A stretch of 64,000 nt of DNA from NCBI GenBank assembly GCA_024233395.1, contig JACKPR010000002.1, forward strand, positions 434,001-498,000. The letters are read 5' to 3'. Shown one piece after another: positions 25,728 to 34,420 of the stretch. The position numbers were made by a program, and so were the translations under genes. A model generated the notes under the pieces. It was not told where the DNA came from. It ran no database searches and saw only the letters and a program-made list of their open reading frames with translations. Position 1 is the stretch's first letter. The number at the start of each line of letters is the position of its first letter. Source of the stretch: Chlamydiales bacterium. GTDB taxonomy: Bacteria > Chlamydiota > Chlamydiia > Chlamydiales > Simkaniaceae.

Positions 25728-26717
25728 ATGAAAAAAGTATTAGTCATTGGAAGTAACTCATTTTCAGGAAGCGATTTTATCGATCTTCTTCTTGAAAAGG
25801 AAGAATATGAAGTCATTGGCATCAGCCGCTCTGCAGAAAAAGATTCATTGTTTCTTCCTTATCGCGCAAAAAATTCCCCTCATTTTAGTTTCGAACAAAT
25901 TGATTTGAATAAAGACATCTCTAAACTTGATCGTCTCCTTGAAACTTTTCAACCTGAATATATTGTCAACTTTGCTGCACAAAGTGAAGTAGGCCCAAGC
26001 TGGGAAAACCCAGATCATTGGTTCCAAACTAATGCTGTTGCCCTTACAAATCTTGCCAATCTTCTCAAAGATAAAAAATTTCTAAAGAAATATGTCCATA
26101 TCTCTTCTCCAGAAGTCTATGGAAGTTGTGAAGGGTTCATTAAAGAAGACACCCCTGTTAATCCCTCCACTCCTTACGCTGCATCAAAAGCTTCCGGAGA
26201 TCTTTCCCTTTTTACTTTCTATAAAAATTTCGACTTCCCCCTTGTCATGGTACGCGCAACCAATGTTTATGGAGCTCACCAACAACTTTTTAAAATCATC
26301 CCTCGGACAGCCATCTACATCAAAAATAAAAAGAAGATTCAACTCCATGGAGGAGGCGTTGCTGTTAAGTCTTACATCCATATTCGAGATGTATCGAACG
26401 GAGAACTCCTCGTGATGGAAAAAGGTAAAACTGGAGAGATTTATCATATTTCTCCGGATCAAGGTGTTGCTGTTAAAGATGTCGTGCAAACGATTTGTGA
26501 TAAAATGGGAGTTTCATTCGAAGAAGCAGTTGAAGTAGCACCTGAACGGCTCGGTCAAGATAAGGCTTATACTATTGATTCATCCAAAATCCGTAAGGAA
26601 TTAGGATGGAAACCGGAAATCTCTTTAGAAGAAGGAATCAACCAAACCGTCAATTGGGTGACTTCTTATTTTGATGCGATTAATCAACAACCGCTTCAAT
26701 ATATTCATAAAGCATAA
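25728..26717 (+). CDS. NDP-sugar 4,6-dehydratase-like SDR
   Basis: A 329-residue extended SDR with GSNSFSGSDFI at the N-terminus, FAAQSEVGPSWENP, HISSPEVYGS, catalytic YAASK and VRATNVYG, then a SYIHIRDVSNGEL segment. The pattern resembles GDP-mannose or dTDP-glucose 4,6-dehydratases, but the usual Ser/Thr-Asp-Glu triad is Ser-Pro-Glu here, so the dehydratase step is uncertain. GAGGAGAG precedes the ATG. It is the last gene of the compact run that starts at 19568. Confidence 0.8.
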   Translation: MKKVLVIGSNSFSGSDFIDLLLEKEEYEVIGISRSAEKDSLFLPYRAKNSPHFSFEQIDLNKDISKLDRLLETFQPEYIVNFAAQSEVGPSWENPDHWFQTNAVALTNLANLLKDKKFLKKYVHISSPEVYGSCEGFIKEDTPVNPSTPYAASKASGDLSLFTFYKNFDFPLVMVRATNVYGAHQQLFKIIPRTAIYIKNKKKIQLHGGGVAVKSYIHIRDVSNGELLVMEKGKTGEIYHISPDQGVAVKDVVQTICDKMGVSFEEAVEVAPERLGQDKAYTIDSSKIRKELGWKPEISLEEGINQTVNWVTSYFDAINQQPLQYIHKA

Positions 26718-26798
26718 GAACATTGACAAATAGAAAGCATTCTTCAACAATGTCCGATATGCAAAAGACTGTTAATGGCTTGTTAAAAAATAAATAGT

Positions 26799-28643
26799 AT
26801 GTTGAATCGACAAAAAGCAATTATTCGCAATATCTACAGCGTGATTTTTAAACGTAAAAAGAAAGATCTCGTTAAATTTTTATTGATTTCAACTCCAGCA
26901 AGTTTGACAGCTATACTAGAAGGTTTGACCTTTGGTTTATTGTTATGTGCTCTTTACGTTTTAAATGGACATGGAATGGGAGCTTTTAATAATAACCCTG
27001 TCCTTAGAAGGGTGGGAAAACTCTTCTTCTTTGATGAGATATCCTCGAATAAACTTTTCATCATCGTTCTTCTTGCCGCTATTGGAGCACAAGTTCTAAA
27101 GTCATTTATTATTTATTTTTCTTCTGTTCAAGCAGCTAAACTGAATGCGAAAATTTCTAGTGATATTCACCAAAATATCTATGAACATATTCTTTCTTTC
27201 GATTTTCCAACAGTGAGTAATTACAGAACAGGAGGACTAGCAACTTATGCACAAATCCCCTCTCAAGCCATCATTCCCCTGCTCCAAGCAGCTCATAAAA
27301 TCATTATCTTATTTTTTGTTCTTGTGATGCTTGCAATCGTCCTATTCAAAGTTTCGGTACCATTAACACTTTTTTTCATTTGTTTCTTTTTTATTTCAGG
27401 CTTTGCCTATAAAAAACTTCTCGTTACCATTTGTAAGTATTCTGAAAACTGCGCGAATCAACTTTTAAAGTTTAGTAATGATATTGTTCAGGCAATCAGT
27501 GGAATCAAGCTGATTCACATTTTTGGAATGCAGAAAGTCATCCTTAAAAGAAGCCGTGCCGTGATGGCAAAGATGCAAGAGTTCCAACGAGGAAATGCTC
27601 AATATCAAAGCTTACTGATTGCAATTGGTGAAGTCTTTAGTATGGTCATGATGGGGGCAACTCTTGCGATTAGTTCTTTCTTTCTTGTTGTCACTCAAGA
27701 CCATTCATTACCTCTTCTCTTAACCTATATTGCAACTGCTTACCGCTTTACAACAACTTCTAGAGAAATCCTTACCCACTTTGGAACGATCGCCACCCAA
27801 ACAGGGTCGGTCATTAAACTCAACGAAATCTTGACGAAAGAAGATAAAGGGTTTGAATCCAAAGCTGGCGAAAAAGCCCCAAGAATTAAAGAAGAAATCA
27901 CTTTCTCCAACATTTCATTTAAGTACCCCTTAAAAGAAAAAAATGCTTTAGACAATGTCACAATTAAAATTCCCCACCGGAAAATGACAGCTATTGTTGG
28001 ATTATCAGGAGCAGGAAAAACAACGCTTATTAGTTTACTCACGCGATTATTCCATCCTTGTAGTGGACAAATTTTAATCGACGGTATCGACATGAAAAAA
28101 TATAGCATAAGAAGTTGGCGTTCAAGAATGGGTGTCGTTACACAAAATGCGATGATTTTCAACGATACAGCAAGGGAAAACATTTGTTTTGGGACTCCTG
28201 CAACCGATAAAGAAATCTATGACGTATGCAAAATTTCAGGTTGTTATGACGTGATAAAAAACCTCCCTGATGGCCTTAACTCTGCATTGGGAGAACATGG
28301 ATATAAAATTTCAGGCGGGGAAGCACAAAGGATTGCAATTGCAAGAGCTTTGATACGGAATCCTGACTTAATGATTTTCGATGAAGCAACAAGTAACCTT
28401 GATAGCCATAACGAACAAATCATCCAAAAAACAATGGAAACCTATCGCAAAGAATGCACACTTATTGTGATTGCACATCGGTTATCAACAATAACCTCCG
28501 CAGATCAAATTGTTGTCCTTGATCAAGGAAAAGTTGTTGAACAAGGAACTCACGAAGAATTAATAAATCACAACCAGAAATATGCTTATCTTTGGGAATT
28601 ACAATCAAAGAAGAAAGATGAATTAGAGCTACTTTCTATATAA
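26799..28643 (+). CDS. MsbA-type ABC exporter
   Basis: A 614-residue half transporter that would function as a homodimer. The N-terminal membrane domain has about six helices (residues about 28-330). The ATPase domain from about residue 360 contains Walker A VGLSGAGKTTL, the Q-loop region VVTQNAMIF, signature ISGGEAQRIAIARAL, Walker B LMIFDEATSN and H-loop VIAHRL. The type includes lipid A and lipid-linked oligosaccharide flippases (MsbA, PglK). Within this glycan locus it is a good candidate for translocating a lipid-linked glycan to the periplasm, where the ligase-like protein acts. No clear ribosome binding site is seen. Confidence 0.9.
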   Translation: MLNRQKAIIRNIYSVIFKRKKKDLVKFLLISTPASLTAILEGLTFGLLLCALYVLNGHGMGAFNNNPVLRRVGKLFFFDEISSNKLFIIVLLAAIGAQVLKSFIIYFSSVQAAKLNAKISSDIHQNIYEHILSFDFPTVSNYRTGGLATYAQIPSQAIIPLLQAAHKIIILFFVLVMLAIVLFKVSVPLTLFFICFFFISGFAYKKLLVTICKYSENCANQLLKFSNDIVQAISGIKLIHIFGMQKVILKRSRAVMAKMQEFQRGNAQYQSLLIAIGEVFSMVMMGATLAISSFFLVVTQDHSLPLLLTYIATAYRFTTTSREILTHFGTIATQTGSVIKLNEILTKEDKGFESKAGEKAPRIKEEITFSNISFKYPLKEKNALDNVTIKIPHRKMTAIVGLSGAGKTTLISLLTRLFHPCSGQILIDGIDMKKYSIRSWRSRMGVVTQNAMIFNDTARENICFGTPATDKEIYDVCKISGCYDVIKNLPDGLNSALGEHGYKISGGEAQRIAIARALIRNPDLMIFDEATSNLDSHNEQIIQKTMETYRKECTLIVIAHRLSTITSADQIVVLDQGKVVEQGTHEELINHNQKYAYLWELQSKKKDELELLSI

Positions 28644-28648
28644 TTTTT

Positions 28649-29503
28649 ATGAATGAAAAATTTATTGTTATTGGTTCAAATGGTTTTATTGGAAAGCATT
28701 TTTGTAAAGCCATTAAACCAAAATATTATACCTCAAGAAAAGATGCTCCCTATCATGTTGACCTTAAAGCTCCTTCTCTAGATACCATCCCAACACAATC
28801 TATTCGCTATGCCCTAATTACTGCTGCCTCAGCAAATATTGCTTATTGTGAAAAGCATCCGAATGAAACACACCAAATTAATGTAGAAGGGACCCTTAAA
28901 CTCACAAAGCTCCTTCTTAAGAAAGGGATTTTCCCTATTTTATTTTCTTCTGATTATGTTTTTTCCGGAAAAGAAGGAGATTACCTTGAAGACTCCACAG
29001 TAGGCCCAACAACAGTTTATGGAAGCCAAAAAGCTGAGCTTGAAAGTCGCATTCATGATGTCTCAGGTGGAAACCACCTCATTCTCCGTCTTTCTAAAAT
29101 CTATTCTTTAGAAAGAGGAGATGGAACCCTTCTTGATGAGATGGCAAAAAACTTAACCGAAGGATTATCCCTTAAAGCAGCAACAGATCAAATTTTTTGT
29201 CCATTAGCCATTGATGATCTAGTTACTGTAACCCTTAAACTTATTGAAAATAACTACAAGGGGCTTTTGAATCTAGGTGGGAAGGATAAAGTGAGTCGAT
29301 TTCAGTTAGCAGAAAAAGTAGCTTCCACATTAGATGTTTCAAAAGGAAATGTACACCCTATCCAGTTAAATGATCTTAATCCCTTGATTTCTCGCCCTAC
29401 AAATACCTCTCTTATTTCTGAGAAGGTTTTCAGTTTATTAGATTACACTCCGATTTCTATTGATCATGCTATTAAAACAGTCTCAAATCATTATCAGGAG
29501 TAG
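28649..29503 (+). CDS. RmlD-like NDP-4-keto-sugar reductase (SDR)
   Basis: A 284-residue SDR resembling dTDP-4-dehydrorhamnose reductase. It shows VIGSNGFIGKHF at the N-terminus, HQINVEGTLKLTKL, SSDYVFSGKEGDYLEDS (the RmlD-like D-Y-V-F-x-G pattern), catalytic YGSQK and a RLSKIYS segment. It begins five bases after the ABC exporter gene. With the SDRs upstream it could reduce a 4-keto-sugar to a deoxysugar. RmlA and RmlC are not seen nearby, so rhamnose itself cannot be claimed. Confidence 0.8.
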   Translation: MNEKFIVIGSNGFIGKHFCKAIKPKYYTSRKDAPYHVDLKAPSLDTIPTQSIRYALITAASANIAYCEKHPNETHQINVEGTLKLTKLLLKKGIFPILFSSDYVFSGKEGDYLEDSTVGPTTVYGSQKAELESRIHDVSGGNHLILRLSKIYSLERGDGTLLDEMAKNLTEGLSLKAATDQIFCPLAIDDLVTVTLKLIENNYKGLLNLGGKDKVSRFQLAEKVASTLDVSKGNVHPIQLNDLNPLISRPTNTSLISEKVFSLLDYTPISIDHAIKTVSNHYQE

Positions 29504-29506
29504 GTT

Positions 29507-30397
29507 ATGGGAGTTGCTAAAGGGGTTTTTAAATTTCTACTAGAACTTAAAACAACGACTGATAAAGTTCATGGGAAGGTTCTTCAATTAGGGAGACAAT
29601 GCACCTATGTAACTCCTGAGCAAATGAAAACCTTTGCAACGCAATTTAATACTTCTCTTCCTCGAAATCTAAGCATCAATCTTTCTTTTGACCCTAAACT
29701 GAAGGAAATTGGATATGTTGATGATGTCACCTTCTTCAAAGGTGTGGGATTTGATGTCGTCGATAGTCTAGATTACTCCAGTTATGAAGGATGCTCTCTT
29801 GTTCATGATTTAAACGAACCCATTCCTGATGAGTATTATGGAAAATACGATGCAATTTTTGATGGAGGAACGCTTGAGCATGTCTTTCACTTTCCTAATT
29901 GTCTTGCAAATATCCACAAAATGTTAAAGCCAGGTGGTGTGATTATTCACTCAAGTCCTTCACATAATCATGTTGATCATGGGTTTTACATGTTTAGTCC
30001 AACAGTCTTTTATGATTACTATCAAGCAAATAATTATAAGATCTTAAAGTCTAACATCTTCGAATACCCCAGAACACATGAACGTGGTCAATGGACGATT
30101 TATAACTATGAGCCAGGAGTTATCGATCACTTAGCCTATGGAGGTTGGGGGAAAAAACTTCTCGGAATTTGGTTTGTTGCAGAGAAAATACCTGAATCAA
30201 CATTTGAAATCATTCCTCAACAGAGTTTTTATACGAGAACTTGGAATCAAAGCTCTAATGATTCTCATCGATTTAAAGCACTTAAATCATTTATCAGAAA
30301 AACTCCCTTACTTTATAGGCTTGCCAGAAGAGTAAATCAAGTTTTGGACATTAGATCTTTTATTAAAAAAAGGCCCAAAGTTATTGCACATTATTAA
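29507..30397 (+). CDS. SAM-dependent methyltransferase-like protein
   Basis: A 296-residue protein. The core contains a degenerate motif I (GKVLQLGRQ), DVVDSLDYS as the acidic strand, YDAIFDGGTLEHVFHFP and a post-motif KPGGVIIHSS, a layout typical of class I methyltransferases seen in glycan clusters. The N-terminal 60 residues and the basic C-terminus are not recognised. It follows the reductase by three bases. It probably modifies a sugar or a glycan terminus; the acceptor is unknown. Confidence 0.65.
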   Translation: MGVAKGVFKFLLELKTTTDKVHGKVLQLGRQCTYVTPEQMKTFATQFNTSLPRNLSINLSFDPKLKEIGYVDDVTFFKGVGFDVVDSLDYSSYEGCSLVHDLNEPIPDEYYGKYDAIFDGGTLEHVFHFPNCLANIHKMLKPGGVIIHSSPSHNHVDHGFYMFSPTVFYDYYQANNYKILKSNIFEYPRTHERGQWTIYNYEPGVIDHLAYGGWGKKLLGIWFVAEKIPESTFEIIPQQSFYTRTWNQSSNDSHRFKALKSFIRKTPLLYRLARRVNQVLDIRSFIKKRPKVIAHY

Positions 30398-30578
30398 ACT
30401 TCTTGCGAAACCCGTTTTGATTATTAAAAACAACTCTTTTTATAATTAAAAAAAAGTTTCACACAAAGTCTATTAAAAAAAACATGCAAGAAAATTCTTA
30501 TTTGATATATTTTCTTGTTAAAAGAACCCATTTATTATGTCGTACTAATAAAGCACAGCACTAGGAAACAACCATTTA

Positions 30579-31808
30579 ATGAACCTTCAGATTATTAATG
30601 CTGTTTGGGGAAAGAAGTATATTGATACTTTTTTGCAGCTATCACTTCCCACTCAATTTTCTACAGGAAATCTTAAAACACTCAAATCAAAACCCAATTA
30701 TATCCTCTACACCGATCAATCTGGGAAAGAGCAAATTCTTCAAGCACCTATTTACAAAAAGCTTCAAGAGCACACTCATGTTATTTTCCGATTGATCGAT
30801 GTGGATAAAGAAAGATGCCACTTCGACATTCTATTGCAATGTCATTCTGATGCGATAAAAGAAGCAAATAAACTGAACGCTCCCATTGTCTTTTTAGCCC
30901 CTGATTGTATCCTTTCAATGAATGTTTTTTCCTATCTAGAAAAAGCTGTTGATCGGAAAAAGCGTCTTATTATGATTTGTTCAGCCAGAATGTCTCTAGA
31001 AAAATACAAAGAAATTATTCAGGAAAAAGAAGGGTCTTTATTAAATGAAGAAGTTCAATGGACTTCTCAAGATTTAGCAAAAACTACAATTAATAATCTT
31101 CATCATAGAGGAAAATGCCTCTTAATGACTGATGACAAAATTTCCTCCCATCCTAGTCAAATGTATTGGAGATTAGATGAACATAATCTCCTTGCTAAAT
31201 CTTTTCACTTACACCCTCTTCTTATTTGGCCTGAAGTCCATAATGTTTATCCACTCCTATCAGCAGATGGAAAAGATTTCTTAGAAAGAATCTGCCCCAA
31301 TTCCTCTAAGTGGGAAACTATTAAAGATTGCAGTGAAGTTTCACTATTTGAAATTTCAAGTGATGAGCAGTTTACTTCCGATTCTCGGATCCCTATTAAT
31401 TCGTTTTGGCTTAGAAAATGGGTGAATGAAAATACTTCCGAAGCTCATTTCCATTTCATCAAACATAATATTATTCTAGGTGATAGCATTCCAAAACCTC
31501 ATTGGAATGAGAAGATTTCCGAAGCAAATAAATTCCTAACAGGCCTACTAAAAGTCAAATACAAAGAAAGAATCTATCAGAGTCAATTCGCCAATAAACT
31601 TTCTCGTTACTATCATTCAAGCTTACTTTCTAGGGTAGATAAGGACTTTTTTAAGTGGCACCTACTTCTTTTTTATTATGTAATTACAGGGAAAAAGAAA
31701 CTGACGTGGAAGAAGTTTAAAGACCATTTTTTTTATTTATTTAAATACAAGAACTTCCCTGTACATACTCTTAAATTAAATAGAAAAAAAGAGAAGAAGA
31801 AAGTTTAA
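30579..31808 (+). CDS. Unknown protein, possible GT-A-like transferase of the glycan locus
   Basis: A 409-residue protein. The N-terminal part (NAVWGKKYIDTFLQLSLPTQ) and a FLAPDCILS segment with Asp at about residue 110 loosely recall GT-A-fold proteins found in polysaccharide loci, but no firm DXD is seen. The C-terminal 60 residues are very rich in Lys, Phe and Tyr. The gene and its flanks (about 30.4-31.9 kb) are visibly more AT-rich than the neighbouring biosynthetic genes, which suggests separate acquisition. The function is not assigned. Confidence 0.6.
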   Translation: MNLQIINAVWGKKYIDTFLQLSLPTQFSTGNLKTLKSKPNYILYTDQSGKEQILQAPIYKKLQEHTHVIFRLIDVDKERCHFDILLQCHSDAIKEANKLNAPIVFLAPDCILSMNVFSYLEKAVDRKKRLIMICSARMSLEKYKEIIQEKEGSLLNEEVQWTSQDLAKTTINNLHHRGKCLLMTDDKISSHPSQMYWRLDEHNLLAKSFHLHPLLIWPEVHNVYPLLSADGKDFLERICPNSSKWETIKDCSEVSLFEISSDEQFTSDSRIPINSFWLRKWVNENTSEAHFHFIKHNIILGDSIPKPHWNEKISEANKFLTGLLKVKYKERIYQSQFANKLSRYYHSSLLSRVDKDFFKWHLLLFYYVITGKKKLTWKKFKDHFFYLFKYKNFPVHTLKLNRKKEKKKV

Positions 31809-31920
31809 GTTTTCGCTTTTCTGAAAAACGAATCTAGAATAACATAAACCTCTAAAGCATAGAGAATGCTTTGCCAGCTAGAAAGTCAAAACTTTTAGCA
31901 ACTATTCGAAAGGAAGTCAT

Positions 31921-32580
31921 ATGTCTCAATTAGATGAAAAATCGGCATGGAATGCAACAACAGAACTATTAGTAAAAGAAAGTTATAAATTTGGCCCTCA
32001 TTGGTCATTCAACTTCAGAAATGATCCTAAACGGTTAGGCTTTGTTCTTTCTAGGTATAAATTCTCTTCTAAAATCCTTGGAAGAAGATCTCATATTCTC
32101 GAGTTAGGATGTAGCGATGGAATTGGAACATCGATTCTAGCAGAGAATGCAAAGCAGTATACTGGAGTCGATCTCGATAAGCCTGCGGTAGAAATCGCTA
32201 AAATTAACTTTAAAGACCATACATTTATTCACGACGATTTTATGGGTAATACTTATGGAACATTCGATGGGGTTGTAAGTTTAGATGTCGTTGAACATAT
32301 TCTTCCTGAATATGAAGATCTCTATTTTGAAACCGTTGTTAAAAATCTTTCCGATAAAGGAATCGCTGTGATTGGAACGCCTAATATTACAGCTTCTCCT
32401 TACGCCTCTAAGGCGAGTGAACTCGGTCATGTAAACTTGTTTTCACAACAGCGCTTAATTAATAAACTTAAAGAGTCCTTTCATAACGTCTTCCCCTTTG
32501 GGATTAATGATGAGATTGTTCATACTGGATATAGTCCTATGGCGCATTATTTAATTTGTGTTGCTTGCCATAAAAAATAA
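31921..32580 (+). CDS. Class I SAM-dependent methyltransferase
   Basis: A 219-residue protein with a clear SAM-binding fold: motif I ILELGCSDGIGTS at about residue 59, the acidic strand end TGVDLDKPAVEIA, FDGVVSLDVVEHI and KGIAVIGTPN. AAAGGAAG precedes the ATG. It is a close paralog of 32798-33466, sharing the HTGYSPMAHY/HTGYLPLAHY end. A 171-bp palindrome lies between the two. It probably methylates a glycan sugar; the target is unknown. Confidence 0.8.
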   Translation: MSQLDEKSAWNATTELLVKESYKFGPHWSFNFRNDPKRLGFVLSRYKFSSKILGRRSHILELGCSDGIGTSILAENAKQYTGVDLDKPAVEIAKINFKDHTFIHDDFMGNTYGTFDGVVSLDVVEHILPEYEDLYFETVVKNLSDKGIAVIGTPNITASPYASKASELGHVNLFSQQRLINKLKESFHNVFPFGINDEIVHTGYSPMAHYLICVACHKK

Positions 32581-32604
32581 ATACCTCTCTATGATCGAAA
32601 TGGA

Positions 32605-32775
32605 ATATACTGGTTCCAGTTCAAACTTACCCAATGGGGGTGAATTAAAAGCTCTCGTAGTTGAAATTATTTAAAAGGGGGTTGTATTAAATCAATACTA
32701 CTCCCTTTTAAATAATTTCAAATCCGAGGCTTTGAATCAGCCAGCTTGGGTAAGTTTCAACAGGAACCAGTATAT
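32605..32775. repeat. 171-bp nested palindromic element (type D)
   Basis: Thirty-base arms (32605-32634 and 32746-32775, two mismatches; outer end ATATACTGGTTCC) enclose a second hairpin made by GAAATTATTTAAAAGGG and its complement. The structure and size are like the elements at 5783, 58871 and 61094, although the sequence differs. It separates two paralogous methyltransferase genes. It has no coding potential. It may be a MITE-like insertion, or it may attenuate transcription between the two genes. Confidence 0.7.
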
Positions 32776-32797
32776 ATAAAAACAATATAGGAATTTT

Positions 32798-33466
32798 ATG
32801 AAGGAAACAAAATCAAATTGGGAATGTGTCACTGAAGAACTCATGCAAGATACTCCTGAAATAAATTTGGGACGCTATGCTTCTCATTGGTTTTATAAAA
32901 CACCTCGAAGAGTTCTTCATTCCATGTCTTATTACAAATTTGCTGCAAAAATGATTGGCCCTAACAAGCGCGTCTTAGATGTCGGGTGCAATGAAGGCCT
33001 TGGAACTTTTCTCATTGGGAAAGAATGTGGGTTTGCAAAGGGTGTGGATTTTGATGAAGAAGCCATTCAATGCGCTCAAAAGAACTTCTCAGAGTCTTTT
33101 GTTGAATTTGAAGTGGGCGACTTTTTAGAAAGTTCAGAAGAGGAAAAGTGGGATGCAATCATTAATTTTGATGTTGTTGAGCATATTATGCCCGAACATG
33201 CATCCGATTTTTTTGCTGGAATTGCAAAACATTTAACGCCCGAAGGAATTGCGATTATTGGAACTCCGAGTAAAATTTCTCAAGAGTTTGCTTCTGAAGT
33301 TTCAAAAAAAGGACACGTAAATATCTACTCTCATGATCGTTTAGAACAAGAAATGCGAAAACACTTTGAATGCGTTTTCATGTTTGCAGCAAATGATGAA
33401 GTGGTTCATACCGGTTATCTTCCCCTTGCTCACTATTTTATTACTTTAGGTTGCATGAAGAAGTAA
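32798..33466 (+). CDS. Class I SAM-dependent methyltransferase (paralog)
   Basis: A 222-residue protein with motif I VLDVGCNEGLGTF, the acidic strand end KGVDFDEEAIQCA, WDAIINFDVVEHI and EGIAIIGTPS. It aligns along its whole length with the protein at 31921-32580, so a tandem duplication is likely, with a palindromic element between the copies. It is followed after 21 bases by a GT2 gene. The substrate is not known; the sequence divergence suggests different positions or sugars. Confidence 0.8.
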   Translation: MKETKSNWECVTEELMQDTPEINLGRYASHWFYKTPRRVLHSMSYYKFAAKMIGPNKRVLDVGCNEGLGTFLIGKECGFAKGVDFDEEAIQCAQKNFSESFVEFEVGDFLESSEEEKWDAIINFDVVEHIMPEHASDFFAGIAKHLTPEGIAIIGTPSKISQEFASEVSKKGHVNIYSHDRLEQEMRKHFECVFMFAANDEVVHTGYLPLAHYFITLGCMKK

Positions 33467-33487
33467 TCCCCCTTTTTAGGCAAAACC

Positions 33488-34369
33488 ATGTCAAGCCTTT
33501 CTGTTATTCTTCCAAACTACAACCACAGTGACCTCTTAGAAACAGCCTGCAATGCGATTTTTTCTCAATCCCTTGCACCTCAAGAAGTCATTATCATTGA
33601 TGATGCCTCAACAGATCAAAGCTTGAAAGTTATAGAAGCTCTTCAAAAGAAATATCCCTCTATCAAAATCATTCAGAACGAAAGGAATTTAGGTCCTGTC
33701 CTTGCAATTAATAAAGGGATTGAAGAAGCAAGAGGAACTTACTTAGCATTTTGCTCAGCTGATGACTATATTCTTCCTGGATTTTTTGAAAACTCTCTTG
33801 CGTTTTTAGAAAAAAACCCCACTCTCGGTATTTGCTCAGGAAAAGCAACTCACTTTAAGGCAAATGACCCCAACTCTCTTGTTATCGAAAAAATGCCCCT
33901 TCCCGACAAAACACATATTTTTATGCCACATGAACTTAAACAACTTTTTAAAAAGTCAACTTACTTCATCCATACAAATTGTTCCATTTATCGAAAAAAA
34001 TATGTCGATGAATTTGGTGGCTTAAACCCAAAACTTTTGAGTATTAGTGATTGGTATCTCACCTGCCAAATCGCTCTCAAATATGGTGTAGGCTATATTC
34101 CAAAGCCTTTTGGAGCCTTCCGCTTATCCTCAAACTCCTATGCTCAAGCTTTAAAAAGCTCTCCAATAAAAAATCAGATGTTTCAAAATCTTATGAATCA
34201 AATCGAGTCTGAAGGAAAAGAGTGGAATAGACTTGTTAAACACTCAGGCCTTCTTGCCCAAGCAGGCGTTCGGATGGTTCTTTTTCTATTAAAACATCCA
34301 AGATATTGGAGCTACTTCCCCAAAGCCTTCTTCAAAAAATGTCAGTTTGCTCTCAAACATAAGTTCTAA
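33488..34369 (+). CDS. GT2-family glycosyltransferase
   Basis: A 293-residue GT-A enzyme. The N-terminus LSVILPNYNHSDLLETACNAI is the classic GT2 start, followed by IIIDDASTDQS, NERNLGPVLAINKGIEEARG and the metal-binding CSADDYILPGF segment (ADD). No membrane anchor precedes the domain, though the C-terminus is basic and may bind membrane. It is the last + strand gene of the glycan locus. The donor sugar cannot be assigned. Confidence 0.88.
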   Translation: MSSLSVILPNYNHSDLLETACNAIFSQSLAPQEVIIIDDASTDQSLKVIEALQKKYPSIKIIQNERNLGPVLAINKGIEEARGTYLAFCSADDYILPGFFENSLAFLEKNPTLGICSGKATHFKANDPNSLVIEKMPLPDKTHIFMPHELKQLFKKSTYFIHTNCSIYRKKYVDEFGGLNPKLLSISDWYLTCQIALKYGVGYIPKPFGAFRLSSNSYAQALKSSPIKNQMFQNLMNQIESEGKEWNRLVKHSGLLAQAGVRMVLFLLKHPRYWSYFPKAFFKKCQFALKHKF

Positions 34370-34420
34370 CCCCCCTTTATTAAATGTGGAGTGATCAGGT
34401 ATTGAATAGTAAATCTTAAT

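Noticed and set aside
27740..28183. A 147-codon frame antisense to the ABC exporter
   Set aside because: It is the mirror of a well-conserved ATPase domain, with no ribosome binding site and no recognisable protein features.
30398..30578. A possible hairpin (CAAGAAAA with TTTTCTTG) in the gap before the 30.6-kb gene
   Set aside because: Only eight AT-rich pairs with a 15-base loop; not distinguishable from chance in this AT-rich gap.
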